DNA of 64,000 nucleotides, taken from contig QCJB01000002.1 of assembly GCA_003216295.1 (NCBI GenBank), forward strand, positions 88,539 through 152,538, read 5' to 3'. A program made the translations under genes and the position numbers. Each line of letters opens with the position of its first letter. Position 1 is the stretch's first letter. This stretch comes from Prochlorococcus sp. AG-402-P16. Lineage in GTDB: Bacteria; Cyanobacteriota; Cyanobacteriia; PCC-6307; Cyanobiaceae. The notes below the pieces were generated by a model. It did not search any database. It was not told the DNA's origin and was given only the letters and a program-made list of their open reading frames with translations. Shown in pieces: positions 18,675 to 26,975 of the stretch.

Positions 18675-19112
18675 TCATTCAACATTGGTAAGAGTAGGAA
18701 TCCCCTCGGCTGCCGCAACAGTTACCCACATAACTGCTGGTACTTTTCCATTATTAGCCATTGTATGAGGAGGAGTATCAACTGATAAGACAAAAGAATC
18801 ACCCTCTCGGAAAGTTGTGCTTTTACCTTTTTTAGTCTTCAATGTTAATTGTCCCTCTTCGATATAACTAGTTAATGGTGCCTCATGAAAATGAAGGGGA
18901 ACCACGCCACCAGGTTGGACGTCAACCTTATAAAGACGCATTTCTCCTTTGCCTTCTGGGTAGGTAAATGACTCACCATAAATTGGCTTTGTGCTTGTAA
19001 AAAGCTCTTGCACATCTACAGGTGGCTTGTCTTCAACTGCCAAAGCAATTGGCGCATAACTCATTAATGAAAAAAACATTAACGCTATGAGGCTGAAGAT
19101 TTTAGAAAGCAT
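18675..19112 (-). CDS. Exported cupin-domain protein
   Basis: 145 aa with an N-terminal signal peptide (residues 1-25, ending ALA). The cupin core has motif 1 GGVVPLHFHEAPLTSYIEEG (metal-binding His-x-His and Glu) and motif 2 SVDTPPHTMANNG. This is a single-domain, presumably metal-binding beta-barrel in the periplasm; enzyme function is not assignable. Confidence 0.8.
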   Translation of the reverse strand: MLSKIFSLIALMFFSLMSYAPIALAVEDKPPVDVQELFTSTKPIYGESFTYPEGKGEMRLYKVDVQPGGVVPLHFHEAPLTSYIEEGQLTLKTKKGKSTTFREGDSFVLSVDTPPHTMANNGKVPAVMWVTVAAAEGIPTLTNVE

Positions 19113-19574
19113 TAATTAAAAAATATATTCATCTAATTTTATCCATTGAGAACAAACCGTGAAGTCAGAATTAATACAACAGAGCTAAATCAAGCCAGAT
19201 CGAGACACTTATCAAATTTAAACTTTTGGATTCTTATAATCCAACTTATCCATAGAACCAGGGAAGGCTCCGTATTTATTACATTGAATATCATCAAAGC
19301 GCTATCAAAAAATTGACTTTATTTGTAGTATGAAAATTATAAGCAAGTAAGACTATCAATATTTTCATGAGTTTTAGACAGTGAATCCAAGTGATAATTT
19401 AGTATGCAACCTTTACCATAGTTACATGCTTGGTTGCTTTAGTAATAAGCAAGGATTTACTCAAAGGATGTTAGTTAGCTATGGCCAAGCGAAATCAATT
19501 TAAAAAAAGGAGGGGTTACTAGCCGCTCAAAACATGCTTCACATATTATGTTATCTGTTATTGCGTAACTGTTA
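19113..19574. other. 462-base spacer, no supported gene
   Basis: AT-rich. There is a possible 40-codon frame from GTG 19380 with no family match, and a 12-codon ATG frame (19482) directly before a ggagg run; neither is convincing. The GGAGG at about 19511 is too far from the next gene's ATG (19575) to serve it. Likely holds the promoter of the downstream fusion gene. Confidence 0.4.
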
Positions 19575-21281
19575 ATGAGCAATACTAGTTATTACGAACA
19601 AATCAATACAGATCTTCTTGGAAGGATACCTTTAACAGCAAAGGTGGTTTTAGAAGTAGGCTGTGGTGCTGGTGCTCTTGGAGAAGCATATAAAAAAAGA
19701 AACCCTAAAGCACTTTACATAGGTATAGAGAACGAAAAAGAACCCTCTGAAATTGCAAAAAAGAGATTAGATCAAGTCATACATGGTAATGCTGAAATTG
19801 AAAATATTATGCCTCAAAAAATTCCTAAAATTGATTGTATTGTCTACGGCGATGTTTTAGAGCACTTAATCAATCCATGTGAATTAGTCAAGAGACAAGC
19901 AACGTATCTAAGAAATGGTGGTGTTCTTCTAGCTTGTATTCCTAATGCTCAACATTGGACATTAATTAGGAATTTGTTGCATGGAAATTGGTTATTAGAA
20001 GATCATGGCTTATTTGATAGAACCCATCTCCGGTGGTTTACATATAAAAGTATTTTAAATCTGATTAAAAACGCAGAATTAGACCTTTGCGAGATTACTC
20101 CAAGAGTCTTTAAAGAAGATTTAAGAAAATGTAAAATTTTTCTAGAAGAAATTCAAGATTCACTTCCAAAAATGGGAATAGAAAAAGAATACTTTTTGTC
20201 TAAAATAGCGCCATTTCAATATATAGTAAGAGCAACAAAAGGGAAAGAAGTAAATCAAACTATAGATGTCAGAATTGGTAATGTCAAAGTAGAGGGGATA
20301 GTTAAATCAAGAGTTCTCGTGCCTATACAAGGTATGTTTAGTTTGCCGAAAAAAAATTTCAGAATAGGAAATTCATTAGATTTAATACAAGGGAAATCTG
20401 ATCATCCAAAGATCACGGTTATTAGTAGACCAATACATTTACGTAGGGAAAATGATATTGGTCAAATCAAAAGACTAATTAATAATGATTATTTGGTGAT
20501 TATTGATTATGACGATGATCCAAATATTATTCCTAAACAATATGAAGGATGGGATTTTACATTTACTAGCGCCCATGGAATTCAAACAACCAACAAAAAA
20601 CTTGCTAAGTATTTAAAAAAATTTAATCCTGAGGTTAAAGTTTTTCAAAATTCAGTTTTAGAAATAGGTCCAGAAAAAAAACCAATAAATTCTTCTTCTC
20701 TAAAAGTATTTTTTGGTGCTATTAATCGAAAAAAAGATTGGCAGCCATGGATTGAAACTCTTAATAATATTTTCTTAGAAATGCCAGAAAATTGGGAATT
20801 TGAAGTTATTCACGATATAGATTTCTTTAACTCTTTAAAATTACCAATCAACCGAAAAAGATTCACACCCACTTGTCACTACCAAAATTATCTTGAAATA
20901 ATGAAAGAATGTGATATTTGTTTTCTTCCATTAAATGATAATAATTTCAATAATTATAAATCTGATTTAAAAGCAATAGAAGCGGGGTCTTTTGGACTTG
21001 CTCTACTTGCATCACCAGTAGTCTATAATGAAAATTTTGAAAATAACGTAAACGCATCATTTTTTGATAGTGAAGAATCATTAAAAAATATATTAACTAA
21101 TTGGATAAATAACCCACACGAAGTTAGAAGATTAGGAAAGAATGCACAAAAATATATAGAAAATAATAGACTATTATGTTACCAATTAGATGAAAGACAG
21201 AAATGGTATACAGAATTGTGGGATAGGAAAAAAGAACTAACTAAGATGATTTTCAATAGAGAACCAATTTTATTTGACTAA
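19575..21281 (+). CDS. Methyltransferase-glycosyltransferase fusion
   Basis: 568 aa. Residues 1-225 are a class I SAM methyltransferase: motif I VLEVGCGAGALG at 25-36, motif DVLEHL in the post-motif II/IV position and the later LLACIPN strand. Residues 240-560 resemble a glycosyltransferase 1/4 fold: GGVL-like region absent, but DDDPNIIP, FFGAINRKKDWQPW, and a late EAGSFGLALLASPVVYNE stretch (the EAxxxGxPVxAS donor site). Such fusions act in surface polysaccharide or protein glycan assembly. No tight operon partners; it opens the envelope region. Confidence 0.75.
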   Translation: MSNTSYYEQINTDLLGRIPLTAKVVLEVGCGAGALGEAYKKRNPKALYIGIENEKEPSEIAKKRLDQVIHGNAEIENIMPQKIPKIDCIVYGDVLEHLINPCELVKRQATYLRNGGVLLACIPNAQHWTLIRNLLHGNWLLEDHGLFDRTHLRWFTYKSILNLIKNAELDLCEITPRVFKEDLRKCKIFLEEIQDSLPKMGIEKEYFLSKIAPFQYIVRATKGKEVNQTIDVRIGNVKVEGIVKSRVLVPIQGMFSLPKKNFRIGNSLDLIQGKSDHPKITVISRPIHLRRENDIGQIKRLINNDYLVIIDYDDDPNIIPKQYEGWDFTFTSAHGIQTTNKKLAKYLKKFNPEVKVFQNSVLEIGPEKKPINSSSLKVFFGAINRKKDWQPWIETLNNIFLEMPENWEFEVIHDIDFFNSLKLPINRKRFTPTCHYQNYLEIMKECDICFLPLNDNNFNNYKSDLKAIEAGSFGLALLASPVVYNENFENNVNASFFDSEESLKNILTNWINNPHEVRRLGKNAQKYIENNRLLCYQLDERQKWYTELWDRKKELTKMIFNREPILFD

Positions 21282-21619
21282 TCAGATCAAGTAAATCGTT
21301 TATAAAGATATTTACTTAAAATAGTCTTATCAAAAGAGTAAAAAGATAAATATAATCGCAAATTTTTCTTTTATTAAACAATAAATTTAGTGCAATACCA
21401 AAAATTATATTTTAGAAATATCTACAGCAAGAAGTTAGTATAATCGACAAAAGAATAAATGAAGAATTGCCAATCAAAACAAAAGAAAACACAAATTACC
21501 TTTTATATACAATTAAAAGAACAACAATCAAGCCTTAGTAAGACATAATAATTTTTAATAAGAAAAAGTAGTTTAATAAATAATCTGATAAAATTATTAA
21601 AAATAATCTAGGGATTTCT
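21282..21619. other. 338-base spacer, no supported gene
   Basis: Very AT-rich sequence between the fusion gene and the small EWG-RF protein. No reading frame with coding character and no clear hairpin terminator are visible. It probably contains the promoter of the 21620 gene. Confidence 0.4.
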
Positions 21620-21799
21620 ATGCATTTATCTATTATCGCTTTAGCCTCGTCAGAATGGGGTGTTGCTCGATTCACTACAGATTCTTTCGCTTTGCTCGCA
21701 CTAGGAATATTAATCAGCCTCCCAATTATTTTGCTTAAAGATAAAGCAGGATTAAAAAATATCTGGTCTACAGGTAATGCTTTATCTAATCGCCAATAG
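21620..21799 (+). CDS. Small membrane protein, EWG-RF family, copy 2
   Basis: 59 residues from ATG 21620 to TAG 21797-21799. It starts MHLSIIALASSEWGVARF, followed by a helix (LLALGILISLPIILL) and tail IWSTGNALSNRQ. The SEWG-x-x-RF and (T/E)GNA motifs are shared with the 17348 product. It is convergent with the DUF3303 gene. Confidence 0.7.
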   Translation: MHLSIIALASSEWGVARFTTDSFALLALGILISLPIILLKDKAGLKNIWSTGNALSNRQ

Positions 21800-21848
21800 T
21801 TTGATCCAAGCTAAATATTAAAGAGTTAGCTGAATTTAAAAAGCAAAG

Positions 21849-22166
21849 TTATGACATTTTTGCAAATAAATCTTTGTGGTAGTCAACGACATTTTGACAA
21901 CTGATTACAGGAGTAATTTCCATATCAATACCAAATTGAGCTCTCCATGGGGCAAAGTGTAGGAAGAGCTCCTTGTCACCATTTGCATTGCAGAGAATTA
22001 CAACACGACCTTCTCCTGGTGCATGGACACGAAAAAGCATTTCAAATCCATCAAATTTATCTTGCTTAGACATCTCACCATTTTCCCAAAACTCCACAAA
22101 TTGCTTATAAGCAGCAACTTGATTTTCAATATTAGGAAACTGGCAATCAACCAAATAGAGTTGCAT
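21849..22166 (-). CDS. DUF3303 family protein
   Basis: 105 aa; the pattern MQLYLVDCQFP at the start, GEGRVVILCNANGDKELF in the middle and PVISCQNVVDYHKDLF at the end match the small cyanobacterial DUF3303 family as I remember it. Probably a ferredoxin-like dimeric fold; no known function. Separate from neighbours. Confidence 0.75.
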   Translation of the reverse strand: MQLYLVDCQFPNIENQVAAYKQFVEFWENGEMSKQDKFDGFEMLFRVHAPGEGRVVILCNANGDKELFLHFAPWRAQFGIDMEITPVISCQNVVDYHKDLFAKMS

Positions 22167-22327
22167 TGGTGATACGATAAAAACTAATTTTAGCTAGAAA
22201 AGCAAAAGAAATGATTCATATAGCGATCCATACACAAATCATGTTCTAAAAAGAAGACATAATAATTATGAGCCAACCCATAAAAACGATTGATTGATCA
22301 AAAAAGATAAAGAATTCACAACCACAA

Positions 22328-23248
22328 ATGCACTTGATCTTTTCAATATCTAATCAACTTTTAAAGGCAAGCAGACCAAGACATTGGACAAAAAATCTAT
22401 TAGTTTTTGCTGCTCCTCTTTTTAGTTTTCAGCTAGAGCTATTGATTTGGCTAAAATCATTGCAATCTCTTGTTTGCTTCTGTTTATTATCATCTGCTAT
22501 TTATATATTTAACGATATTATTGATGCCCACTCCGACCGACTACATCCAATCAAAAAATATAGGCCAATAGCAGCTAAATTATTATCACCACAAATTGCA
22601 TCAATATTTTCATTCATTCTAATTATCATCAGTTTATATCTAGGTTACTATGTATCAAATTCTCTTTTATTAATTCTATTAATCTATCTATCTATACAAA
22701 TAAGTTACTGCCTAAAGCTTAAAGATGAGCCTTTATTTGACTTGATTTGCATAGCAAGTGGCTTTCTTTTACGGGCAATTGCAGGAGGAGTATCCTCAGA
22801 TCTGATTATCTCTCCATGGTTTTTATTATCTATAGGTCTATTAGCCTTATTTCTTGCCTTAGAAAAAAGAAAAGCTGAGATGAGAAATATCAATATTAAT
22901 TACTCGACAACTAGAAAAGTACTAAAAAGATATTCTTTACCACTGCTTTTAAGATTTGAAAGTCTTGTAGCAACAAGCTCATTTGTAACTTATTCACTAT
23001 GGGCAGCTGGTCCTGCACTACAAGGAGCCAAAACAAGTTGGATGCTATTAACAGTTCCATTTGTTTTAATAGGAATTTTTCAATACCAATTACTTAGTGA
23101 TCCGGATGAAGCTAATCGCAGAAATAATGGGACTTCAGTTCGAACAGCAGAAAATCCTGAAGAAATTCTTCTCAAGGATAAAGGTATACGTCTTACAATC
23201 ATTATTTGGTTGATCTCCACAATATTTATTGGCTTAATTACTACATAA
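22328..23248 (+). CDS. UbiA-family prenyltransferase, decaprenyl-phosphate phosphoribosyltransferase-like
   Basis: 306 aa with about eight membrane helices. SRPRHWTKNLLVFAAP at the N-terminus and the Asp-rich motif NDIIDAHSDRLHP (62 onward), followed by KKYRPIA, match the Rv3806c-like UbiA branch that transfers phosphoribose from PRPP to polyprenyl phosphate, rather than the quinone or chlorophyll branches. First gene of a tight four-gene unit (10-base gap, then 4-base overlaps). The neighbouring genes fit the later steps of polyprenyl-phosphate-arabinose synthesis. Confidence 0.82.
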   Translation: MHLIFSISNQLLKASRPRHWTKNLLVFAAPLFSFQLELLIWLKSLQSLVCFCLLSSAIYIFNDIIDAHSDRLHPIKKYRPIAAKLLSPQIASIFSFILIIISLYLGYYVSNSLLLILLIYLSIQISYCLKLKDEPLFDLICIASGFLLRAIAGGVSSDLIISPWFLLSIGLLALFLALEKRKAEMRNININYSTTRKVLKRYSLPLLLRFESLVATSSFVTYSLWAAGPALQGAKTSWMLLTVPFVLIGIFQYQLLSDPDEANRRNNGTSVRTAENPEEILLKDKGIRLTIIIWLISTIFIGLITT

Positions 23249-23257
23249 TTCTTCGAT

Positions 23258-24844
23258 ATGAGCATTGCAGTATTTGATGTAGACAGAACTTTACTTGAGG
23301 GGGACGCCCTTTTATTAGCCGCAAGAAAATCAAATAGCAATGCTAAGCTTCTTTGGCTCAGTATAAGTTTCTTGCCTTATTTAATTTTATGGAAACTCAA
23401 AATTCTTACAACGCAAAGAATCAAAGAAATATTTATAAATAAATTTAAAATTTGTGATAGATATAATATAGAAACAAAAAGAAATAATCAAGACTGGTTA
23501 ATTAATGATTTAAAAAAAATGATAAGGAAAGAAGCATTAATTAGACTAGATATGCATAGAGAAAAAGGTGACATTGTTGTATTGTGCTCGGCATCTCCAG
23601 ATATGATACTTAATCCATTAGCGAAATCATTAAATGTTGATCTTATATGTACTAATTTAGTCAAGCAAGAAAATCAATGGCTACCAAAAATTATTGGTAA
23701 GAACTGTAAAGGTAATGAGAAGTTAAAAAGACTAGAAGATAAATATGGATTAATAAAAAATCAAAAATTAGAAGTTTACGGAGATAGCAATGGTGACAAA
23801 GAGATATTAAATGCAGCTTCGATTCCTCACTACCGAGATTTTTCTGATCTACCAAAAGAATATCCCACATTCTCGTTCAACTCAATAATTCCAATCATTG
23901 GATTTACCTTTTTATTTTATCTAATAATTAATAATTTCGGCAAATATAGTACTCCAGAAAAAGAATGGAATGACATTTGGATAAATATTTTAACAGGAGA
24001 GATTTTAATCATAACTAGTTACCTTATAAGATTTTTTAGGTGGAAAATCATCTTAAAAAAAATTAATTTAAATCCACATCCGATTCAAAATTTTTATATC
24101 TGGATGGGATCATTTGCTTTTACTGCAACCCCAGGGAAAGCGGGGGAAGGAATTCGAGTTATAATGCTAAATAAGGAGTGTAATTTACCTATTTTTGAAA
24201 CAACTTGTGCACTTCTGGTGGAAAGATTAACTGATATAATTGCTATTTTAATAATATTGATATCTAATTTAAATTTACTCCCAAATATATATTACAAGAA
24301 TATTATTACTTTTGTCTTCATGATAATTATTACTATAAGTTTACTTATTATTTTTTTTGTTAAGAGAAATCTAATCAAAAATATTGCATTATTTATCATT
24401 CGAAGATTTTATCCAAATAAAATAGTGCATCTAAATAATTTAAATATTGTAAAACTTCTTATACACCCAAAAAATATAACTATTGCAATAATTCTTGGAT
24501 TAATTGCCTGGGTTTTCGAAGGTATCAGCCTTTTAATTATATTAAAAGGCTTTAATTTCTCAATAAGTTGGCTTGGTTGTACTTTTGCTCATACAACTTC
24601 AGCTCTAATTGGTGCCTTGACATTGATGCCTGGAGGTGTCGGACCTACCGAGGCAAGTACAATAGGACTTTTATCTTTGCAAAGTATACCCTTATCAATT
24701 GCAACCTCTTCAACTTTATTAATTCGTCTCATGACACTATGGTTTGCAACTTTTCTAGGATTCATTTGTCTAATATTAAATAGCTATATGTTTAGAAAAA
24801 ACTCTTTAGCATATAGAAATCAATCCAATAATCAAATCAATTGA
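23258..24844 (+). CDS. HAD-family phosphatase fused to a UPF0104/LPG-synthase-like membrane domain
   Basis: 528 aa. Residues 1-205 are a HAD-IB phosphatase: nucleophile motif FDVDRTLLEGD (Asp7, Asp9), motif II CSAS (110-113), a lysine region and motif IV YGDSNGDKEI (174-182). Residues 210-515 have seven or eight membrane helices with TPGKAGEGIR and LMPGGVGPTEAS, the two signatures of the lysylphosphatidylglycerol-synthase transmembrane (UPF0104) family, some of which flip lipids. The fusion could dephosphorylate polyprenyl-phosphoribose-5-phosphate and also move the lipid; the second part is inference. Overlaps the next gene by 4 bases. Confidence 0.82.
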   Translation: MSIAVFDVDRTLLEGDALLLAARKSNSNAKLLWLSISFLPYLILWKLKILTTQRIKEIFINKFKICDRYNIETKRNNQDWLINDLKKMIRKEALIRLDMHREKGDIVVLCSASPDMILNPLAKSLNVDLICTNLVKQENQWLPKIIGKNCKGNEKLKRLEDKYGLIKNQKLEVYGDSNGDKEILNAASIPHYRDFSDLPKEYPTFSFNSIIPIIGFTFLFYLIINNFGKYSTPEKEWNDIWINILTGEILIITSYLIRFFRWKIILKKINLNPHPIQNFYIWMGSFAFTATPGKAGEGIRVIMLNKECNLPIFETTCALLVERLTDIIAILIILISNLNLLPNIYYKNIITFVFMIIITISLLIIFFVKRNLIKNIALFIIRRFYPNKIVHLNNLNIVKLLIHPKNITIAIILGLIAWVFEGISLLIILKGFNFSISWLGCTFAHTTSALIGALTLMPGGVGPTEASTIGLLSLQSIPLSIATSSTLLIRLMTLWFATFLGFICLILNSYMFRKNSLAYRNQSNNQIN

Positions 24845-25590
24845 GTAAAAGATCTTATAAACAAATTCACAGTGCTTTTGTGTTAGGAAGTACAAGTACA
24901 GTAGCAAAAGCTATATGTATAGAACTTGCAAAAAATCATAACTGTAAACGATTTCATTTAGTTGCGAGGAATAAAAATTCTAATCATGAATTAACTCATA
25001 GATTAGAAACTTCATTCGATGCATTAGTCACAGAAGAAATAGTTGATTTAATAGATAGCTCTAGTCTTACAAGTTTGAATATACCAAAAGTAGACAATTA
25101 TGAACTTTATATAATAGCTGCAGGTTCACTAGGAAAAGCAGAGCTTGCAAGAAAAGATATCAAAGAAGCTTTAGAAATTACAGCAGTAAACTATACAGGT
25201 ATAGTAACTTGGATTACTTCAATAGTGACAAAAGAGCGCATTTCACAAAAAGGAATGTTGTGGGTTTTTTGTTCTGTTGCTGGGGATAAAGGAAGACCAA
25301 GCAACTATCATTACGGTGCAGCAAAGTCAGCCCTGTCAACTTTTTGTGAAGGTCTATTTCTGAGATGTCAAGGTAGACCCTTTTCAGTGCGAATTATAAA
25401 AGCAGGATATATAAATTCACCCATGACAAAAGGAAAAGTACCTAAATTACTATGCATTGATCCAAGGACTGTTGCAAAAATTCTTCTTAAAAAACCTAAT
25501 CGACGTGGGACCGAATATCTACCATGGTGGTGGACCTTGATTATGTTTATTGTAAAAATTATGCCTCATTCAATAATATCTAAGCTATGA
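24841..25590 (+). CDS. Short-chain dehydrogenase, DprE2-like
   Basis: 249 aa, TTG start at 24841 overlapping the upstream TGA. SDR features: glycine-rich nucleotide loop LGSTSTVAKAI near 15-25, catalytic Ser145, and YxxxK at Tyr158/Lys162. A pathway partner role (NADH-dependent reduction of the 2-keto intermediate to the arabinose epimer) is inferred from the adjacent FAD oxidase, the standard DprE1/DprE2 pairing. It overlaps the next gene by 4 bases (ATGA). Confidence 0.82.
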   Translation: MSKRSYKQIHSAFVLGSTSTVAKAICIELAKNHNCKRFHLVARNKNSNHELTHRLETSFDALVTEEIVDLIDSSSLTSLNIPKVDNYELYIIAAGSLGKAELARKDIKEALEITAVNYTGIVTWITSIVTKERISQKGMLWVFCSVAGDKGRPSNYHYGAAKSALSTFCEGLFLRCQGRPFSVRIIKAGYINSPMTKGKVPKLLCIDPRTVAKILLKKPNRRGTEYLPWWWTLIMFIVKIMPHSIISKL

Positions 25591-26975
25591 ATTTAATTTT
25601 AAAAAAAAATTACCCTAGGAAATTTAATAAAATAAGTGGTTGGGGCAAAACTAAAGCTGTAGATGTGGAAATAATCAACCCTAAAACAATAAGAGAAATT
25701 CAAGATATTATTCGCAATTCCCATCCAAAATCGATCATTGCAAGGGGAGCAGGAAGATCATATGGTGATGCAGCGCAAATCAAAAAAGGGAAAGTATTGA
25801 AATTAGAAAATTTCAAAGAAATTTTTCCTAATTATATAAATAATGAAGTTACGGCTCAAGCTGGGGCTTCATTTGAAGAAATTCTGAGAAAGATAATCCC
25901 TAGAGGTTTTTTTCTACCTGTAACACCTGGAACAAAAAAAATTACATTAGGAGGTGCAATAGCTGCAGATGTTCATGGGAAAAATCATCATCGAGATGGA
26001 AGCTTTGGGGATTATGTTAAAAGAGTTATCCTTATTGATGGGAATGGTAAAAGAATCACTTTAAGTCCATATAAAGAAGATAATTTAGAAATAAATGAAC
26101 TATTTTGGGCAACAATAGGAGGAATGGGTCTAACTGGAATAATTATTGAGGCTACATTTTCAATCATTCCAATTCAAACATCATTTATCAAAGAAGAAAC
26201 TAATCGTTTTACAAACTTAGATGATTTAATGAAAGAAATGATCAGATTGGATGATCAAAATAAATATAGCGTCGCATGGATTGATAGCATGAATAACAAT
26301 TTCAGAGGGATACTGAGCCGGGGAAATCATGCTACGAAACAGGAAATTAAGAAGTTAAAAGATATAGATTATTTATCTTTTAATCCACATCCATTTACAA
26401 AAATTCCCCGCTTTATACCAATTAATTTAATGAATAGACAATTTGTAAAAATATTCAACGAATGGTGGTTTCGAAAAACACCTATTAAAATAGTCAAAAG
26501 AATCATAACTATAGAAAAGTTCTTTTATCCGCTAGATGCAATTGAAAATTGGAATAATATTTATGGTGTGAATGGATTTATTCAATATCAGATTATTGTG
26601 CCTGAAACATGTCGTTATATGATTCGAAAAGTCTTAGAGAAATTAAATCATATTAATGCTTGCAGCTTTTTACCAGTCTTAAAAAGGCTAGGGAAATCTA
26701 ATAAGAGTTATTTATCATTTCCATCAAAGGGATGGACACTATCAATTGATCTACCAGCGAATAATCAAAAAATCGACAAGTTATTAGAAGAACTTGATCA
26801 AGAAATAATAAAAGTTGGAGGTAAACTTTATCTTGCTAAAGACGCAAGACAATCTGATAGTACTTTTAAAAAAACTTATAAATCACTAGATACTTGGCAG
26901 AAGAATAAAAAAATATTAGACCCAAACTGTATATTCATATCAGATATAGCTAATAGATTAAAAATATGCAATTAG
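25587..26975 (+). CDS. FAD-linked oxidoreductase, DprE1-like
   Basis: 462 aa of the vanillyl-alcohol-oxidase type. The FAD pyrophosphate loop is ARGAGRSYGDAA near 52-63; LGGAIAADVHGKNHHRDGSFGD covers 121-142, including the His residues seen in DprE1 and aldonolactone oxidases; the C-terminus has the usual SRKLDP-like closing (KKILDPNCIF). DprE1 oxidises the 2'-OH of decaprenylphosphoryl ribose. Together with the SDR it would epimerise polyprenyl-phosphate-ribose to arabinose. Its last 4 bases overlap the end of the convergent GT39 gene. Confidence 0.85.
   Translation: MNLILKKNYPRKFNKISGWGKTKAVDVEIINPKTIREIQDIIRNSHPKSIIARGAGRSYGDAAQIKKGKVLKLENFKEIFPNYINNEVTAQAGASFEEILRKIIPRGFFLPVTPGTKKITLGGAIAADVHGKNHHRDGSFGDYVKRVILIDGNGKRITLSPYKEDNLEINELFWATIGGMGLTGIIIEATFSIIPIQTSFIKEETNRFTNLDDLMKEMIRLDDQNKYSVAWIDSMNNNFRGILSRGNHATKQEIKKLKDIDYLSFNPHPFTKIPRFIPINLMNRQFVKIFNEWWFRKTPIKIVKRIITIEKFFYPLDAIENWNNIYGVNGFIQYQIIVPETCRYMIRKVLEKLNHINACSFLPVLKRLGKSNKSYLSFPSKGWTLSIDLPANNQKIDKLLEELDQEIIKVGGKLYLAKDARQSDSTFKKTYKSLDTWQKNKKILDPNCIFISDIANRLKICN

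Noticed and set aside
19380..19502. 40-codon GTG frame before the fusion gene
   Set aside because: Codon use and composition are not convincing, and no ribosome-binding site precedes the GTG.
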